From the NCBI RefSeq assembly GCF_008761635.1, contig NZ_CP044344.1:3410001-3474000 (forward strand): a stretch of 64,000 bases of DNA, given 5' to 3'. How positions within the stretch are numbered: position 1 is the first letter of the stretch; each line of letters opens with the position of its first letter. Source of the DNA: Nocardioides cynanchi. GTDB taxonomy: Bacteria > Actinomycetota > Actinomycetes > Propionibacteriales > Nocardioidaceae. This document shows positions 59,794 through 64,000 of the stretch, piece after piece. The notes below the pieces were generated by a model. The model was not told the DNA's origin. It saw only the letters and a program-made list of their open reading frames with translations, and searched no databases. The translations under genes were made by a program, and so were the position numbers.

Positions 59794-61671
59794 ATGGATC
59801 TGATCAAGGCTCTGCGGCGTTTCCGCCTGGTGCTGAAGGCGGGTTACGACGCGCTGGCCTGGGCTGCGGCCACGGCTGTCGCGACGCTCCTGCGCTACAC
59901 AGATCCCTCGGTGGCGCCCTGGCGCCACGCAGCCGTGATGGCGGCCGCCCTGGCGATCGTCTACTTCGCCCTGGCGCTGGTGGTGCGGACCATCTCGGGA
60001 CGCGCTCCCACCGCCAGCCTCGAGGAGATGCTGCTGATCACCGCCCTGGCACTGATGTCGGGGCTCGTGGTCTTCTTCGGCAACCTGGGGCACGTCTACG
60101 TTGCCCGCTCGGTCCCGATCGGGGCGACCCTGTGCTTCCTGGTGGCAGCCGGGCTCGGGCGAGGCGTGTGGCGCTCCCTCGTGGTGCGCCCGCCCGCGAG
60201 CGGCTCGCCCACGTCGTCCCGAGTGTTGGTGGTCGGGGCCGGCGACGCCGGTCGTGACCTGGTCGGCTCGATGCTGCGTGAGGCCGGGAGCGAGTGGCAC
60301 CCGGTCGGTTTCGTGGACGACGACCGGGCCAAGCGTCACCTTCGCGTCCGCGGCGTCCCGGTGCTCGGCGAGATCGCGCGGCTCTCCGAGCTGATCGAGC
60401 GGTTCCGGGCCGAGGTCGTGGTGGTGGCCATCCCGAGCGCCTCGTCGGCCCTGATCTCGCGGATCGCGGACTCCTGCCGCTCGGCCGGGGTGCCGGTCAA
60501 GGTGCTCCCGTCGGCGGTCGAGCTGCTGCGCGACGACGTCGGCATCCGTGACATCCGCGACATCAACCTGAGCGACTTCCTCGGGCGCAAGCAGGTCGAC
60601 ACCGACGTGGCGTCGATCGCGGGCTACATCACCCGCCGGCGGGTGCTCGTCACCGGCGCGGGCGGCTCGATCGGTTCCGAGCTCTGCCGGCAGATCGCGG
60701 CGTTCGGGCCGTCGGAGCTGATCATGCTCGACCGCGACGAGTCGGCGCTCCACGCGGTGCAGCTGTCCCTGACCGGACGGGCGATGCTGGACGGTCGCGA
60801 CGTCGTGCTCTGCGACATCCGTGACGCCCGCGCGGTGCGCGAGATCTTCATGACCCGGCGCCCCGAGGTGGTCTTCCACGCCGCGGCGCTCAAGCATCTG
60901 CCGATGCTCGAGCAGTACCCCGGAGAGGCGCTGAAGACCAACGTCGTCGGCACCGAGAACGTGCTCGCCGCCGCGGCCATGGCCGACGTGTCCCGGCTCG
61001 TGAACATCTCCACCGACAAGGCAGCCAACCCGATCAGCGTGCTCGGCTACTCCAAGCGGCTCGCGGAGCGGATCACGGCCGCCTATGCCGGTACGGCGAA
61101 CCGCAGCTACCTCTCGGTCCGCTTCGGAAACGTGCTCGGCAGCCGGGGCTCGGTGCTGACGACGTTCGCCGAGCAGATCGCGAACGGCGGCCCGATCACT
61201 GTGACCGACCCCGACGTGACCCGCTACTTCATGACCATCGAGGAGGCCTGCCAGCTGGTGGTGCAGGCCGGAGCGATCGGCCGACCCGGTGAGGCCCTGG
61301 TGCTCGACATGGGCAAGCCGGTGAAGATCCTCGACGTGGTCAACCGGCTGATCGCCCTGCACCACCGACGGGTGCGCATCGAGTACACCGGCCTGCGGCA
61401 CGGCGAGAAGCTGCACGAGGACCTGTTCGGCGACCTCGAGCCTCGCGACGTCCGGCCGTGGCACGCGCTAATCTCCCACGTCCCGGTCGACGCGATCGAT
61501 CTCGACCTGGTGGGCGCACTGAGCGGCAGCGGCCGCCGCGGCGACGTGATCGACGCGATGGCGCGGGCCTCCGCCGACGGTTGCCGGTCAGGCTCGTCGG
61601 ACCCCTTCGCCGAGCTCGACGACACGGTCGGGCTGGAGCCGGCCGTCGGACATCGGCGCCATCAGGGCTGA
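59794..61671 (+). CDS. WbpM/PglF-type nucleotide-sugar 4,6-dehydratase, membrane-bound
   Basis: A 625-residue protein. Four membrane helices (about 15-130), then a CoA-binding-like Rossmann (VLVVGAGDAGRDLVGSML) and the dehydratase SDR domain (VLVTGAGGSIGSELCRQI, HAAALKHLPMLEQYP, NISTDKAANPISVLGYSKRL). It makes UDP-4-keto-6-deoxy-HexNAc, precursor of QuiNAc- or bacillosamine-type sugars. ATG 59794 is preferred because GAGGAG at 59776-59781 precedes it; TTG 59770 would add 8 residues. Gap to the previous gene has TAGTAA, a possible -10. Confidence 0.9.
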   Translation: MDLIKALRRFRLVLKAGYDALAWAAATAVATLLRYTDPSVAPWRHAAVMAAALAIVYFALALVVRTISGRAPTASLEEMLLITALALMSGLVVFFGNLGHVYVARSVPIGATLCFLVAAGLGRGVWRSLVVRPPASGSPTSSRVLVVGAGDAGRDLVGSMLREAGSEWHPVGFVDDDRAKRHLRVRGVPVLGEIARLSELIERFRAEVVVVAIPSASSALISRIADSCRSAGVPVKVLPSAVELLRDDVGIRDIRDINLSDFLGRKQVDTDVASIAGYITRRRVLVTGAGGSIGSELCRQIAAFGPSELIMLDRDESALHAVQLSLTGRAMLDGRDVVLCDIRDARAVREIFMTRRPEVVFHAAALKHLPMLEQYPGEALKTNVVGTENVLAAAAMADVSRLVNISTDKAANPISVLGYSKRLAERITAAYAGTANRSYLSVRFGNVLGSRGSVLTTFAEQIANGGPITVTDPDVTRYFMTIEEACQLVVQAGAIGRPGEALVLDMGKPVKILDVVNRLIALHHRRVRIEYTGLRHGEKLHEDLFGDLEPRDVRPWHALISHVPVDAIDLDLVGALSGSGRRGDVIDAMARASADGCRSGSSDPFAELDDTVGLEPAVGHRRHQG

Positions 61672-61707
61672 GCTGCCGGGGGTGACGACGGCCCCTCCGG
61701 TGGTCGG

Positions 61708-63092
61708 TCAGGCCAGCGAGGCCGCGTAGGACCGGAGCGCCGTCCGCGCGTCGGAGGGCTCGAAGCCGGTCGCCTCGATCCGACGCGTCGACAGGAGACT
61801 GCTGGCCGGCCGGAGCGCGACCGGTCGCCCCGCGGCGTACTCCTCGGTGCTGATCTCCCGCACGTCTCGTGGATCGCGCCCGCGGCTCCGGAACACCTCG
61901 CGCGCCACCTCGGCCCACGACATCGGCGGGCCACCGTTGCTGACGTGGTAGGTGCCGTACGGCGCCTGCCGGCCGAGCAGGTGACGGGTCGCTCGGGCGA
62001 TCTCGTCGGCGAAGCTCAGCCGGCCTGTCTGGTCGGCGACCACCGAGGGCGAGACCCCCGCGTCGGCGAGGCGGGCCATGGTCCGCACGAAGTTGGCTCC
62101 TTCGCCGACCACCCACGACGTCCGGATCAGGTAGTGGCGGGGGGCAACGGCGACGGCGAGGTCACCGGCCGCCTTCGACTGGCCGTAGACGCCGAGTGGT
62201 GAGAGTGGCTCGTCCTCGTCGTGCTCGGGACGGGTGCCGTCGAAGACGTAGTCGCTGGAGTAGTGGACCAGCGTGAACCCGTGCCGGGCCGACAGGCGGG
62301 CCAGGGCAGCAGGTGCGCCCGCGTTGACCGCCCAGGCCGACCGCCGGCCGTCGGGCGACTCGGCACGGTCGACGGCGGTGTACGCCGCGGCGTTGAGCAC
62401 CAGGTCGTGCTGCCCCCAGGACCACGCCTCGAGCCCGTCAGGGTCGCTCACGTCGAGCTCGGCCCTGGACACCCCCCGGGCCCCGGGGAGCGCCTCGAGC
62501 AGGGCGCGGCCCAGCTGCCCGTCGGCGCCCAGGACGAGGGGCGCCGGCCGCGGCACCGGCGAGATCTCGGTCAGCGGCGGTGCCGACCGGTCGCGGTCGG
62601 ACAGCGTCTGCTCGGCCCGGGGGACCGGCCAGGCGATCGCCAGCGCCGGGTCCGCGAGGTCCACCGCGAGGTAGTCCGGGCCCGGGCGCCAGTGGTCGTT
62701 GACCAGGTAGGTGTAGGTCGTGGCGTCCTCGAGCGTCTGGTAGCCGTTGCCCACCCCGCGCGGCACGAAGACCGCCGTGCCCGGCTCGAGGTCGACGGTG
62801 TGGGTGGTGCCGAACGTGTCGCCGTCACGCAGGTCCACCCAGGCGCCGTACGCGCGTCCGGTGACGACGGTGACCAGCTTGTCCCACGGCTCGGCGTGCA
62901 GGCCCCGCGTCGTGCCGCGGGTCGCGTTGAAGGCGACGTTGGCCTGCACGGGACCGAAGTCCGGGAGCCCGAGCGCGGTCATCTTGGCCCGCTGCCAGGA
63001 CTCGACGAACCAGCCGCGGTCGTCCCGGCGCAGGTCGAGCCGCAGCACGAGCAGCCCGGGGATCGCGGTCTGCTCCAGGACGGGTCCGGCCA

Positions 63093-63093
<1 letters not shown>
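61708..63093 (-). CDS. Fused dTDP-4-dehydrorhamnose 3,5-epimerase / reductase (RmlC-RmlD)
   Basis: A 461-residue fusion making dTDP-L-rhamnose in two consecutive steps. Residues 1-180 are the RmlC cupin (DDRGWFVESWQRAK, NATRGTTRGLHAEPWDKLV with catalytic His, VPRGVGNGYQTLED). Residues 190-461 are RmlD (VLGADGQLGRALLE, NAAAYTAVDRAE, HYSSDYVFDG, SPLGVYGQSKAAGD with catalytic Tyr/Lys). ATG 63093 overlaps the rmlB stop (TGATG); a longer reading to 63150 is not supported. Such fusions are known in actinobacteria. Confidence 0.93.

Positions 63094-64000
<907 letters not shown>

Overview
The window is high-GC DNA from an actinobacterium. Mycothiol synthase next to a GlnR-type regulator, a HbhA-like protein, a PHO box of the GTTCACC type, an SseC/sulfurtransferase operon with a cysteine-rich leader, and frequent leaderless-looking starts all fit Actinomycetota. 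The overall style (GTG starts, many GTACG words) suggests Nocardioidaceae, but that last step is inference from memory, not a search.

Region 1 (1-10 kb) is a phosphate block: the end of a MutT1-type Nudix/phosphatase, a PHO box, pstS-pstC-pstA-pstB, then on the minus strand a DUF47 protein with a PiT transporter, and polyphosphate kinase. A lone AbiEi/DUF559-like gene sits inside this block between two near-identical long hairpins.

Region 2 (10-23.3 kb) is core metabolism and regulation: an esterase, a DsrE-like protein, a nitrobindin-like protein, a Fur regulator, YgfZ, MshD, GlnR, a ThiS/MoaD-like protein, a secreted unknown, a two-component pair, a PanE-like reductase, a thioredoxin-like protein, and a cysteine-leader-controlled operon (DUF4395, sulfurtransferase, SseC). 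Between that operon and dtd lies a 4+4 head-to-head array of 32-bp repeats.

Region 3 (23.3-64 kb) is a large surface-polysaccharide locus. It starts with a Wzz/tyrosine-kinase protein and an HprK-like kinase, PqqD-like protein, Tat-exported small protein and nucleotidyltransferase-glycosyltransferase fusion. Then come polymerases, flippases, glycosyltransferases, a LicD protein and a WecA-like initiator. Sugar supply is nearly complete for three activated sugars: GDP-L-fucose (gmd, fcl), UDP-L-FucNAc (capE, capF, capG) and dTDP-L-rhamnose (rmlB at the edge, rmlCD fused). Sulfate activation genes (cysD, cysN and a CysC-phosphatase fusion), two TauE/SafE carriers, a second PqqD-like gene and a DUF4012 protein are embedded in it, which suggests a sulfated or otherwise decorated polymer, although no sulfotransferase is visible here. 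An asparaginase, an XRE regulator with HbhA, and a lipoprotein with a glycosidase-like fold interrupt the locus near its right end.

No rRNA, tRNA, CRISPR array, transposase or integrase was recognised. No stretch above 300 bases lacks a gene.
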